NCBI GenBank assembly: GCA_010015655.1
Contig: ML976731.1
Coordinates: forward strand, 47,275-111,274
Direction of reading: 5' to 3'
Source: Bimuria novae-zelandiae CBS 107.79
Lineage: Eukaryota > Ascomycota > Dothideomycetes > Pleosporales > Didymosphaeriaceae
DNA length: 64,000 bases
In this document: piece after piece, positions 11,697-22,900 of the stretch
Layout of the letters: every line of letters begins with the position of its first letter
Position numbering within the stretch: position 1 is the stretch's first letter
The notes under the pieces: generated by a model
Seen by the model: only the letters and a program-made list of their open reading frames with translations
What the model was told of the DNA's origin: nothing
Databases searched by the model: none
Made by a program: the position numbers and the translations under genes

Positions 11697-14001
11697 ATGG
11701 ATGCCTCAAACAATGAAAAGAGGGAGAACAGCTGGAATAGCATTACACCACATGGCGCCGATCACGCCGAAGCAGAGCAAATTGACTGGAACAGCTTTGT
11801 CAACTTGGAGTACGACCCTACGATTCCTGCTGCTTCGACCACGGGGCCATTGGAGGCGAATGAAGAATGTCACAAACATGTCTCGCAATCTACTGGCTTT
11901 TCGACATTCGATCCCACACTTGACATGAATAATCTTTCGTCCTTCGCTGCACTCGAATTTCCATCCATGGACGAATGGTGGGCCGAGCTACCGAGTAATA
12001 CAGATCCAGGGGAAAGCGAGCACTGGACAACGGCGTCGCTGTCCCAAGAAAATACTCATTGCTCAGACTCGGCTTCATCTGCTTACGCCGACTGGCAATC
12101 TCCCGAGCTAGAAGACGAAGGTGGGGATAGAAAAAGGAGACGGCGATTACCGCCCAAAGCAAAGCGCCTACTCACGGATTGTTTCGAGAGTCATAGAGGA
12201 GACCCGTACATCCCAAAGGAAGAACTTCAAGAGCTAGCGACGAATACCGGTCTATCTCTTCGACAAGTTCAGACCTTCTTTGCCAATGCCAGGGCACGCA
12301 AATTGCCCCGACCTTCCACTGAAGGCGGAGCTATTGACATCGCCGCCCCCACAAACCAGCAAGGCCCCATGGAACGCTTTCTGTCAAGTTCTCCTGAAGA
12401 TGAAGGAATATCCGAAGATGTTGTCGGAGCAGCCGCGAATCAGATGAAAAGACCCATCAAGCCCGCTCGGTCAAGGAAAGGAGTGGCTTCATCTGTGCGC
12501 AGTAACTCACAAAGTTCAGCTTCCGCATCCTCCAGCGCAAGCATGGATTCGCTAGCCAGTCGCGACTCACGCAAAGGCCGCAAAAGACAACGCAAATCCG
12601 CCCACACTGCCGCCAAATCAATCTTCCGCAAGCCGTCAAGCCCTTCTCGGAAGTTCCAGTGCACCTTCTGTTCGTTGGACTTCGAGCAAAAGTACGACTG
12701 GAAACGACATGAAGAATCGGTCCATTTTCCACAGAAGGAATGGGTTTGTATGCCGAACGGGCCGCTTGAGAACGCACAGTGCGTCTTTTGTGAAAAGGGC
12801 AATGTAAATGACGAACACTTGGGGTCGCATAAGAGCATTGTGTGCTCTGAAGCACCACGCGCGCAACGCACGTTCCAACGTAAAGACAAACTTGCTCAGC
12901 ACATCAAGCAAGTCCACGGGTGTCCACCGCCAAAGATGGCCAAAGAATGGTATCGACGTATAGAACGCAACGTGCTGATGCTATGCGGTTTTTGCAGCCT
13001 CGAGCTACCCGACTGGAAGACTAGAGCAGAGTAAGTGATCTCTATGGTGCATCGCATGAGGACCTGCATATCCTACCCCATGAGAGCCGCATCTCTATTC
13101 CCTCGTGCTAATGCATACCAGTCACCTGTCCGTCCACTTCGTCAATGGTATCGAAATGACCATGTGGCTCCCCGAGCTCATCGGAGGCATATGGCCCAAC
13201 GACGAGCTCACGCGGAACTACACTCACGACAAATTCTCCGTGTCCGAGAGCCCCGAAGGAAAAATCTCCTGTGAAGCGTGCCCCGCGAAGTTTCTGAACC
13301 TCGCTCAAGTGACGCTTCACCGTCGCCAGGCGCACAGCATCTATCGCACCACGGATTCGCACAGTGTGATGGCGAGACCGGGCGCAAACCAGCATTCGCA
13401 GCGACTGATCAATCTCGCGCAGCAGACGTCGCGGATCCAGACGGCGCGCGTGGAGAGCGATCTAGGGCGTACAGGGAAGCAGAGTGTGAGCCATCATGGG
13501 CCGCTTGCCACTGATCCGGTCTCCTCGCGGATGGTTCCCAGGGTGGATGGATCAAATGCTCCGCCCACGTCTACCTATGGTATCATGCCAGCCATCACAA
13601 ATCGCCAGCTCGGCGAGCCAGAGCGTCGAGGCTTCTCCTCACAGCCGCACTCCGTGTGGCCCCAAGTGCTCCACCAGGGAGCCGTCGCGTCTCCCAGAAC
13701 CCCCATGCGAACCCCTTTAACCCAAAAACCTACAACCACAACATCTCGTAACCAGACCATCTCACGCACCTCTTTGCTGGGCAACAGCGCTAGAGGGATG
13801 GGTCTGTCGCACGTCGAGCTGGCTAATCAAGCGGCCATTTCGGTGACGAGCAGCTCCGCACCGCCGGTAGAGGCGATTCGCGCTATTCTGACAAGTAGTC
13901 GAAATGGTGTGGGGGCCGTGGGTGCGCCAGCCCAGGGGATGCTGCACTCGCTGGAGCAGTTTGAGGATCGGGATAGGGCTTGGCCGCGACCGCCTGGGTA
14001 G
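11697..14001 (+). CDS. Homeobox and C2H2 zinc-finger transcription factor
   Basis: Predicted nuclear DNA-binding regulator combining two domain types, a combination known in filamentous ascomycetes. Exon 1 is 11697-13030. A 91-bp intron (13031-13121, GTAAGT...CCAG) follows, and exon 2 is 13122-14001, giving 737 aa. A homeodomain lies at about residues 142-200: RRRRLPPKAKRLL, then YIPKEELQELATNTGLSLRQVQTFFANARARK. It has the recognition-helix Asn and a KN/TALE-like form, with a preceding basic run. C2H2-like fingers begin with FQCTFCSLDFEQKYDWKRHEESVH (about residues 320-343). More divergent C-x2-C and H-rich segments follow, including LCGFCSLELPDWKTRADHLSVHF, which is split by the intron. Another is SCEACPAKFLNLAQVTLHRRQAH. 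The C-terminal 200 residues are low-complexity. Start: ATG 11697; an in-frame GTG six bases upstream was discarded. Regulon unknown. Confidence 0.88.
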
Positions 14002-14997
14002 ACACAAAAGGATCGGGTGTGCGTATAAGAGGTAAGCTTCACGTCGATATTATGAGTGCAAGGTACTATAGCATTTTGGTTCAGACACGAGGTATATACA
14101 GGTGTAGCTGGGCTAGATTTATAGAACGTGTAAAGGACGGTAGAAAAGCTGTGCGCGGTATTTCTGTTCAACACTTCTCTATGGTATTTTCAAGGCGTCG
14201 ATTCGGGCACGTCGATGAGGCACAGGCAAAGGTATGGAACTTGCGTCTCCTCCAGGGCTCTCTGGCTCACGAAGTGTCCGTCTGGCGCTACTATCCCGAG
14301 CGTTCCTATCTGTTCCGTTCTCACAGTTCGACGCCAGCGAGTGATTGAAACCGCCACGTTTTTTCATGCCATGGTCAGATACAACTTGCTATTCTCACAC
14401 CGCGGAGCTGCCCGCCCCTGCATGTTGCAGCTACCATAGGTACACCCTCCACGGATGTTCGGATGCATAGCATCCAACGGTTGAACGAACCTCATGGTGG
14501 TCATATACAAGGAAAAGGACGTTTGGCACCCGAACATGCTTGGAGGGTGTACTTTTGGCCCCATTGTGAGGAAGAGCGGCTTGGGGACGGGGATGTGGCA
14601 GGGGCTTTGATTGGTGCTTTACTATTCACGACTACTGTGCCACAGCCATGCATCATCATCGCGGAAGCTCCGCCCTCGTGTGGCCATTTTAAGAAACAAG
14701 TCAAACAGCAACTATAGCTCATTCAGTAAGGTGATCCCAGTACCAGGAGCCAAGATCTATGCAACTGAGCTCGGGTGTCGAAGCGCGACGAACAGACACC
14801 ATGTGAAGGGGAAGTCGTCTCAGCTCTCAACCACCTACCTTTTTGGTCTCATGGAAACACTGTACCCCTGTAGACCCAGCCATCTGCAGCGCATATATTC
14901 CAATGGCTGTCACCGCATACTTGTTTCCGTCTATCATTCCCTCACGCACTGCATTGCAATCTGTTCTACACCTTAGGCACACACCCCAATCCTAAAC
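14002..14997. other. Intergenic region, contains one inverted-repeat hairpin
   Basis: About 1 kb between the homeobox factor and the first T5orf172 gene. The short frames show no recognisable motif. The only structure seen is the inverted repeat annotated separately at 14440-14552. Confidence 0.4.
14440..14552. repeat. 113-bp inverted repeat (MITE-like or hairpin)
   Basis: Left arm 14440-14466 begins GTACACCCTCCACGGATGTT. The reverse complement of the right arm, 14526-14552, begins GTACACCCTCCAAGCATGTT. The two 27-bp arms match at 24 positions and flank a 59-bp loop. No clear target duplication is seen beside it. It could be a miniature inverted-repeat element, a transcript hairpin or a terminator-like structure. 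Confidence 0.6.
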
Positions 14998-16815
14998 ATG
15001 GACGTCATCCAGGCACACCCCCCAATCCTAACAAAGGAAGGCATCTGGAAGACACAGTTTGAACACATTAGCACTCTGTGCAAGCTGAAGAATCAGCTGA
15101 TACGAAACGGATCGAAGAGGCATCTGCATTGCCTTTATCGTTATCCCAACGAAGCACGATGCCAATCCGACTGCTCGAGCTACGGACAGGACTTCCCTGG
15201 AAACTTCCGCAAGGCAGTCAGAATACTGGAAAGAGATGTCGAGGAGAACAATGCAACAGACTTCCTTTACGTAGTGAGAACCTTCTTTTGCACTACCCAC
15301 GATATCTTCAAGGGTGGAAACTACACGTATCACAAACACCTCCTGTTGCTCTGGTTGGAGGCATCTCAAGAACTGAGAAGTGACGTTTGGGACGCCCTGC
15401 GAAGTAGCGGCCGCGATATTTACCAGCCGATACCCTGTACACCACAACGACCTCGCCGTCCAACCTGGGACTTTCGAACCGCGCCTGCTATCGTCATAAG
15501 TAGGGATAACGAAGCTTCTTCAGGCGCAGCGCCGACTTTGCGAGAGCTGGATGCGGACGAGGTTACGCCATGCCGCCGTCGGACAGCGCAAGGGACACTG
15601 CATCATACGAACGACACATCCACTGAAAAGAAGACATCCAGAAAGTCTCGGAGATCTGACGTCGGTCCGACCATTGCTCGTGAAGCAAGTCCACCAGTAG
15701 ATGTCAGAAAGAAACCATCCAAGACACCGAAGAAGGACCCTTCCCCAGGCCCAGGTCGACGAAATAGGCACCAAGTCGCAAAGTCCACGGTGCGGCCGCT
15801 AGAATCTGAGGAAACGTTGTCGGAAGTAAGCGAGCAAAGAACGTCGTCAGAAGAAAACGGGCAAGACACATCGTCAGAAGAAAGCGAGCGAGAAGCATCA
15901 CCAGCAAGAGCATCCTGCTCCCCTTCTAGTGGACGGTCCGGCTATGAACTTCCTCTGCGCTGTTCAGACCGCCGACAGCAAGCGACAACTAAGTCCAGGG
16001 CATCCCTCTCCACAGCCATAGACCTGCCCAAGCAGTCCGACAAAGCCCCATCTCCTCGTCACAGGCGGTCCTCCCGCACATCGCCTTCCCCCAACCGCAA
16101 CCCCGCCAACCAGCAACCTCCCGCCAACAAGCAGACTCCCGCCAGCCCCCGACGCCCTGAAATCCCCAACATAATCTGCGCAGATATTCGCAAGCACCTC
16201 ACCGCACCCCTCAAAACCACCCCCGGAACCGGCTCCCTCTACATCCTCGCCGCACCCAAGTTCTTCTCCACCTTCAAGCCCGCCGTCGCCGCAAAGGAGC
16301 AATGGGTCAAGATCGGCTACGCTCGAGAGGTCAAACAGCGCGTGAAAGAGATCTCCAGGGTATGCGCGATCCCCGACCTCTACGCGGTGTGGACCTCGCA
16401 CATTGACAACGAGCGGCTCGACCTGCTCAAGCGCATTGAGAAAGTCTGCCACGCGCAGCTGGCAAACTTCAACCGGCGCTGGACGTGTGAGGGTTTAGGG
16501 CGTGGGACGTGCCGGACGCTCGAGCACACAGAGTGGTTTGCGGTGGATACAGGAACCGCCATTGGGGTGGCCGAGATGTGGATGGGCTTTTTAAATCGTA
16601 GGCCGTATGAGAATGGGGGGCTGCGCGATGTGTGGAGAGGTGCGTTAGTGGAAGGGGAGGGGTTTCAGTTGTTGGAGAGGGAGGTTGAGTGGACAAATGA
16701 GGACGTGGTGCACCAGAGTTGGAAAGCGTGGATTCGGAGGACGGCGCGGACGACGCGGAGGAGCGTAGACAGTCAGGATGGACATGTTGCCCGAGGTGTC
16801 TCGATAAGCTCGTAA
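14998..16815 (+). CDS. T5orf172 (GIY-YIG-like) domain protein, copy 1
   Basis: Single-exon gene, 605 aa. The C-terminal domain (about residues 412-520) is of the T5orf172/DUF1766 type related to GIY-YIG nucleases. It reads GSLYILAAPKFF, then EQWVKIGYAREVKQRVKEI, CHAQLANF and HTEWFAVDTGTAI. The GIY-like SLY, YIG-like KIG, the Arg of QRV and the Glu of TEWF are all present, so the active-site pattern is kept. The N-terminal module (residues about 20-135) has spaced Cys/His (CLYRYPNEARC...C, then FFCTTHDIF), suggesting a small metal-binding element seen in other fungal members. The middle 270 residues are Ser/Lys/Arg-rich and probably disordered. It lies tail to tail with a paralogue, with 350 bp between stops. 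Whether it cuts DNA is unknown; the family is expanded in fungi, with S. pombe mug113 a named member. Confidence 0.82.
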   Translation: MDVIQAHPPILTKEGIWKTQFEHISTLCKLKNQLIRNGSKRHLHCLYRYPNEARCQSDCSSYGQDFPGNFRKAVRILERDVEENNATDFLYVVRTFFCTTHDIFKGGNYTYHKHLLLLWLEASQELRSDVWDALRSSGRDIYQPIPCTPQRPRRPTWDFRTAPAIVISRDNEASSGAAPTLRELDADEVTPCRRRTAQGTLHHTNDTSTEKKTSRKSRRSDVGPTIAREASPPVDVRKKPSKTPKKDPSPGPGRRNRHQVAKSTVRPLESEETLSEVSEQRTSSEENGQDTSSEESEREASPARASCSPSSGRSGYELPLRCSDRRQQATTKSRASLSTAIDLPKQSDKAPSPRHRRSSRTSPSPNRNPANQQPPANKQTPASPRRPEIPNIICADIRKHLTAPLKTTPGTGSLYILAAPKFFSTFKPAVAAKEQWVKIGYAREVKQRVKEISRVCAIPDLYAVWTSHIDNERLDLLKRIEKVCHAQLANFNRRWTCEGLGRGTCRTLEHTEWFAVDTGTAIGVAEMWMGFLNRRPYENGGLRDVWRGALVEGEGFQLLEREVEWTNEDVVHQSWKAWIRRTARTTRRSVDSQDGHVARGVSISS

Positions 16816-17165
16816 AGCCGATGAGAAACACACTGAGATAAGGGTTGAGACGCAGTTCCGTGCCTTAGTTCTTTGGCTAGTACGAATTTTATTTGATATA
16901 ACATTGGAAATTTGTGATGGTCAAAAGAGCTCGCATAAGAAATCGCCATGCAAATGAACCAATAAAGGATAAAGAGTGCAACGTCATTCACGTACCATGC
17001 ATATACCGTGACGACCCTTGTAGCAATTTGGTCCAAACACACGAGAATACGGATATGGGGGTGTGTACAGGTATACGAGGAGCGACGCTCACTGTAGCCG
17101 CGTGCGCAAAGTCGCTTTAGTGCTTTTTCCTTCACGAACTCTAATCCAGCCACCCTCCTTACACA
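16816..17165. other. Shared 3' region between convergent T5orf172 genes
   Basis: 350 bp between the two convergent stop codons. It holds both 3'UTRs and no gene. Confidence 0.45.
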
Positions 17166-18506
17166 TCACGTCTTCATCTTTGCAGCCGTAGTCTCAATCC
17201 ACTCCGCCAGCTTCTGGTGCATCGCTTCATCGGTATTGACCCGATCAAGCTCGCGGTACTTCTCCTCCAGCAGTGAATCACGCCACGAGGACTTCAGCTC
17301 ACCGTCTCTCTCATGGGGATCCTGTCCTAAGAAGTTAACCCACATCTCCACCGTCCGGATCGCCACATCTTTCTCCACGGCAAACCACTCCCGATGGTTG
17401 TTGACCTTCACGCTCTTGCCACACTTGCAGTCGATTATCTTTCTCCGAAAGTTATTCAATTGCGTATGACACAACGTCTCAGCCTTTTTCGCGACGTCTT
17501 TACGCACATGCCACGTTTTCACTTCCACGAGGTCGTCGATGCCGCATTTATGCAGCAATTCTTGAACGCGTTTGTCCACATCTGAGGATATCCCAATCTT
17601 CACCCACTGCTCAGCTTTCCATTTCCCTGCTGGCTGGTACTTGGCGAAAAACTTTGGTGCTTCTAAGATGTAGATTCCGCCGGGCATGCCCTTTTTGATC
17701 TCCTGTTTGAGCCGCCTAGCAATTGCTGATGGAGGGATCCGTTTATAGGCACAGGAATCATCCCCTTCCGCGTCAGAAGAGGATTGCTCTAACACAGTTT
17801 CGTCATCGAGAGCATCGGCCGTATCGTTCGCCTCGTACGCTTTGTCTGGAGAAGGTGTTGGAGATTTTGGGGACGGCAAGTGATCGTGGGAGGCTGTCAA
17901 GTTTTTACGAGTCCTGCTTGAAGAGTAGTTGGCGGTTTTGGGCTTGGGCGGGTTGGGCGAGAAGGAGAAGTCGATATCAGGCACCGTTGACCTATGTCTA
18001 AAGGTAAACTGAGACTGCTGACGGTCATCAAGCCCCGTTGGAACCGGCACAGTCGTACCATCTATAGCATGATGGTTCGTCTTTGGCGTTCGTACGTTAC
18101 TCTCGACCGTTTTTAAATGGCCTGTTCCTACAGCCTTTACTTTTCTGGTGGGAGTATCATGTATATTCGCGGTCTTCGTTTGTTCAGGCCCATGTTCGCA
18201 ACCTTGCGCCTTTTTCTGGGCCGGCGTCTCCGCTCCACTTTCATGATCCGCAGGCGACTTCCTAGCACTTGACCCAACCTTGATCGATCCCGATATCTCT
18301 GGTATAGGCTTGATAAACTCCGTCGAGGAAGACATTTTCGATAAGTCTTCGGCAGTGGTGCCCTGGCTCACAGGGATGTCACTGGCGCCGGACTTGGTGG
18401 GGGTTTTTCGAGACAAGTTCGTAGTCTTTGTGTAGTAATCTGACTCTCTTTCTTGATGGGATGGCACCCTGGTGGCCCCTTTCCCGAATCTCAATGACGT
18501 TTCCAT
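17166..18506 (-). CDS. T5orf172 (GIY-YIG-like) domain protein, copy 2
   Basis: 446 aa from the first ATG at 18506. The frame extends 5' without an ATG to a stop near 18615, and an acceptor-like TCTCAG lies there, so an upstream exon cannot be excluded. The C-terminal domain (about residues 275-385) reads GGIYILEAPKFFAKYQPAG, EQWVKIGISSDVDKRVQEL, CHTQLNNFRRKIIDC and HREWFAVEKDVAI. It keeps the same GIY-YIG-like pattern as copy 1 and is clearly homologous to it over the whole domain, but it has diverged strongly. The N-terminal half is Ser/Thr/Lys-rich linker and lacks the Cys/His module of copy 1. The convergent arrangement with copy 1 suggests an old local inverted duplication. Function unknown. 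Confidence 0.8.
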   Translation of the reverse strand: METSLRFGKGATRVPSHQERESDYYTKTTNLSRKTPTKSGASDIPVSQGTTAEDLSKMSSSTEFIKPIPEISGSIKVGSSARKSPADHESGAETPAQKKAQGCEHGPEQTKTANIHDTPTRKVKAVGTGHLKTVESNVRTPKTNHHAIDGTTVPVPTGLDDRQQSQFTFRHRSTVPDIDFSFSPNPPKPKTANYSSSRTRKNLTASHDHLPSPKSPTPSPDKAYEANDTADALDDETVLEQSSSDAEGDDSCAYKRIPPSAIARRLKQEIKKGMPGGIYILEAPKFFAKYQPAGKWKAEQWVKIGISSDVDKRVQELLHKCGIDDLVEVKTWHVRKDVAKKAETLCHTQLNNFRRKIIDCKCGKSVKVNNHREWFAVEKDVAIRTVEMWVNFLGQDPHERDGELKSSWRDSLLEEKYRELDRVNTDEAMHQKLAEWIETTAAKMKT

Positions 18507-19951
18507 ACTGTTAAGCTCGCTCGGGTCTGTGCGAGAGCCGAGTTTATACACGATGTATGATGACTTGCGAAGGCGCGATGGGGTCTGAGAGATACCGATA
18601 GACTACAACGTTTCGCATAGAAGAAAAGCATCAGTGTATCCACGCGGCAACACCTAGCCACTTATAAAGGCAATGCAGCAAACGTACTAGATACCAACAA
18701 AGCAGGAGGTTGGGACCTCACGCAGGGAACCCCCTCTTCCGAGCTCAAAGAGGCAAGTGAACCCCCAACAACATCGTACTACTCTATAACCTGCGTAAAC
18801 GAGGGCCAGAGGCTCTCTACCGATAACGTGCAGTTGCGGCACAGCACACAGCAACATTCGTCGACCAATAATAAACCCTGCCGAATCCATGTCCCCGAGC
18901 CAGTAAACATCTGCATTATGCAGGGGCGGACAGCCCTGCAGACTAAGTCTGCCAGATTGTATCTTTGGTCACGATATGACAAATGACGCGGGTTTTGATG
19001 ATTCACTTACGTTGAAGTGTGAGGGTGTAGACGTTGACGAACCAAGCAAGTGTGGATGTTACCGAATTCCATGTACCAGTACCAAACATCCAGGCGGCCC
19101 GGACCGAACATCGCAGACGACCCGTACCAAACATCACAACCCGTACGAAGCACCAGCATGAGTTGATACCCCACAGACACTTCGCAGAGAAGGCCCCCTC
19201 AATTTTATGAGTGATATATCGCCACCAGCGAGAGAAAAATGCCGACGAGAACTCCTAGCCTGTGCAGCGGCGTCAAGAGACCGGAAAATCGTAATTCGGA
19301 TGAGTGTTGTTGAAGAGTCGGAGATTAGTTTGTTCTACTCATACTAATTCGACTCACTCGGGAAGAAGAGAAGTCCCTAATTGTGCATTGTTCCGGTATG
19401 CTCTCCTGTTTACTGAAATCATCGTCGCGTTTCTTAGTCGCTGTGCATCGCATGATCTTTTCAGGTCGTTGAAGAGAATAGAAGAAAAGCTAGTCGCCTT
19501 CTCCAATCTCATAGACGAATCAGACTAGCTATCAATTAGCAACGCTCTATGACTATACCCTGAATTATACAATGTACCGACCTTCCCAAGAGACCACTGT
19601 TCGGATGACAAATCAGGGAAGTCCAAACCCGTCCTCCGGTCCAGGTACCACAAAACCACGTCAAGCGGCTGAGGAGAGCGGAGTCTCGCCAATAGACAAT
19701 CTCGCTCTACACAGCCCTAGAAATCGACTCACTCCTCAACATTCCTCTCGTACAGAAAACCCACCATCAAGCAAAATCAAAGAACGATACCAGGAAAAAG
19801 TGGCAAAGGAGAGCAGCGTGATTTCATTCCCATACCATGCATATGCAACACAACAACCCAAAGCCGAACACCAGTGATGTTCCATGCCAGGGTATCATAC
19901 CTAACAGATCCAAACCGTCGTGCGCCGCGTTAATCCCACCATCATATACAA
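18507..19951. other. Intergenic region
   Basis: About 1.4 kb between the start of the second T5orf172 gene and the stop of condensin subunit 1. A 101-codon plus-strand frame at 19572-19877 has no recognisable motif and lies against the condensin 3' end; it is not called. An unrecognised 5' exon of the T5orf172 gene might lie just above 18600. Confidence 0.4.
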
Positions 19952-22900
19952 TCATGCGGACGCCTGGACCACTCTGAAGCCCTCCGCCACCATCTTCGTG
20001 ATTTCCTCGTCTTTATGCTGCAGTTGCCCGAGCGTGAACGCGATGTGGTTCCACTCCCTCTCGCTGTCCGCTCTCGGTAAGCGGTCCGCCAACTTCCTTG
20101 ACAGCATTTTCGCATGTTTATCCTGCATCTCGTTAGCCCAAATGTTGTCATTATCCGCCACCAAGTCTGTTCACGTACCTTCTCGATATATCCCGCAAGA
20201 GTCTTGATGATCTTCTTGAACGCGTCCTCGTGCAACTCCCGGTCGGCACTCAATGTACTAAACATGTCGATGAACTGGTTATAAATAGCGTTGTCCTTGG
20301 TCGCCAGCTCCGTGAAGAACATCTTCGCCATGTCTTTGATCTTGCCGTCGCTATCCTCCATACACTTCGCCATCTTCGCCAGCTCGCTCTTGACCTTGAC
20401 CTGGCCAGCTAGAATGAGGAATGTGAGCGTCATGAGACATGTGCGTTTGACACTCGGGTCACCATCGTTGAGCCGGCGATACAAGTGCGATTCGTTCTCG
20501 TCGATGAGCTGGTTGAAGCAGACCGCCATGTCTGCGAGGGCGATCACTAGGTTGCTGCGCACCACCGGGTCCTTGCTCCGATCCATCATCGTCAACAGAA
20601 GCTCCAAGTTCTTCTCACAATACTCTGAGCTGACACACATGAGTTTTGCAAGGCAAAGGGCGGCCTGGGCTTGCAGTGTGGGGTGGTTGTATGAAGTATT
20701 GTTGAAACAGATGTCCCTTACCAGCGGTCCGAAGTTGGAGAGAAGAGAGTCAGGACCATAGAGAAGCTCTCGTTCCCTGATTGCAGCGATGTGGTCCGTA
20801 ATGTCGTCTTCCGAAGGTCCAGCCATCATCTCCAACTCGTCCACATCCTCCGGAGCTGGCGTTTGGTTTTTCGCGGATGCCCTCTTCCTGCCCTTTTTGG
20901 CCGGGGTTTGGACCTCAGAAGTCATAGACTTGCGCGGAGTCGGAGCTGTCTTCGTTTGTTTTTCGGCTTTCCGGCGCTTGAACTCCATTTCGCAAAGTTC
21001 GAGATGGACAATTTGCTTGATGGCGACGTGCCCCACGATGAAGAGCAGCTGAGATAGTGCCAGAGCGGGATTCTGTTTTCTTGGTTGTGGAGGCTCTGCG
21101 ACAGCTGTTTCAGGTGTATCGACGTCCATGGGGTCCCCAGCACCTGAGTCGCTAGACGTTGGTCGAGAGGGTGCTTGATGCGCAAAGACATGTTTTGTCT
21201 TCCTTCGCAATATCTCCGAGCATAAGACGTCAGGGTGCTTGGAGAGGACATAAATTGCACTGATGGCTTGCTCTGCCACCCCGAACCATTCCTTGTCGTC
21301 GGAGACACTCTCGCATAGCGATGCAAGCTTCACTAAAACAGCGTGGGCGTTGGGAAGCTTCGCCACTTGTGCCGCGGCTGTCGAATCAGACTGCTTGCCA
21401 GACGGTGCACTTATGCGGCTCAGTGCAATGCAAGTATATCGAGCCAAGCCAAGATCACGTCGACCCAACTCACCCAACCCAATACGCAGGCATAGTTCCA
21501 TCTCGTTGACAATAATTTCAGGCTTGGCAAGGGCGAGCATGCCCAATACGATAATGGCTCCTCGGCGCATGGTACGCGACAACGCTTTCTTCTGGTATCC
21601 GTACGTTGCCCATAGCTTTTGTACCACAGAATCTTTTATCATTCCTTGCTTCATCATTGTGCTCAAAAGCTGCTCCAAAGAGGTAAGTTCAGCAGGTGTC
21701 GTGCCGTAGGTGAGGGAAATCATATTGTTTTTGATGTAGTCGTCAACTTGCTCTGATTTCCACAGTGGATTTGGAACGAAGAACAGGTCCTTGTAGCACT
21801 CGATAAGATGTGTTTGGACGCCTTTTCCTTCGTCGCTGTTCCCCTTGGTCCAGATGAGACGGAGCATTCGTCGGATACCGTTTCGTGCGTTGGGAATCTT
21901 GTACGCGTTGATCTTTACGAAGAAGTCCATGGCTTCAATGACTTCGCTCTTGTTCTTCGCTGACAAAAGCTGCATAACGTTGTCCGCTGCGTCGTCCACT
22001 ACTTCGATGAACCTAAGCATATCCGTGTAATACTTTCTAGATTTGTCTAGAATGTCTAGCTTTTCGACAGTAGCAGCTTGCTCCGCTAGCTTCCTCATTG
22101 TCTCGAGCTTTTGTCCGTCGGTCATCTCGTCTGGGGACTGTGGATTTGCCGAGGTAGCACCCTCCACCTGGGTGGCATCCTGCAGCATTTCCTCGTCCAA
22201 TGTCTGCTCTTCTGCTGCAGGCTTTTCTGGCTCCGGTGGCAAAAGGGCCTGGATCTGGCGTTCGTAGTCTTCCAGTTTCTTCCGCGTATTCTCTGGCGAC
22301 AAAAGCCCTTCATCGTCAGGGAAAGTGGTGAAGGGATGGGTTTCCACAAGCTTGGTGAGCAATTTGATGGCATTCCGCCGGACATTGCTGGTCTTGTCTT
22401 TCAAGCTCAGTGCTGCATATTTCGCAGCCTTCTTTCGTCGCTTAGATAACCTTTGTTCGAGATCGCAGAGTTTCATCCAAACTTGCATAACCCGGGCACG
22501 GCAGTACGGATTGATATCAAGAAATCTGCTTTCGAGCTCATCGAGGAAACTATCCATCTTCTTCTTTGATTCTTCGCTGCGTTGGTCCTCGGTCTGCTTG
22601 CTGATCATGATGACGCTGTTGCCACAGACATCAATCATGGCCATACGCAAAGTGTAGGACTGTGGCTGTTAGCATACCCAAAGTATACTTCAGTGATGGG
22701 CGTAGTACCTCGTTATCAATCAATTTCGCAAGAGATGTCATTTGTTTCATGACAACATCTGGAAGCAGCTCCGAGATTCTTATCAGGAAGGCAGAGACCG
22801 ACGACGGGCCTTTCTTATCCGCGCTGTCGAAGTCCTTGTCGCTGACTTCGCGAAGGACGTCCTCGGTGAGTTGCGGATAATCGTAACTGTTTGCGATGAT

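Noticed and set aside
19572..19877. 101-codon plus-strand frame next to condensin
   Set aside because: Has an ATG but no recognisable motif and would overlap the condensin 3'UTR; not enough support.
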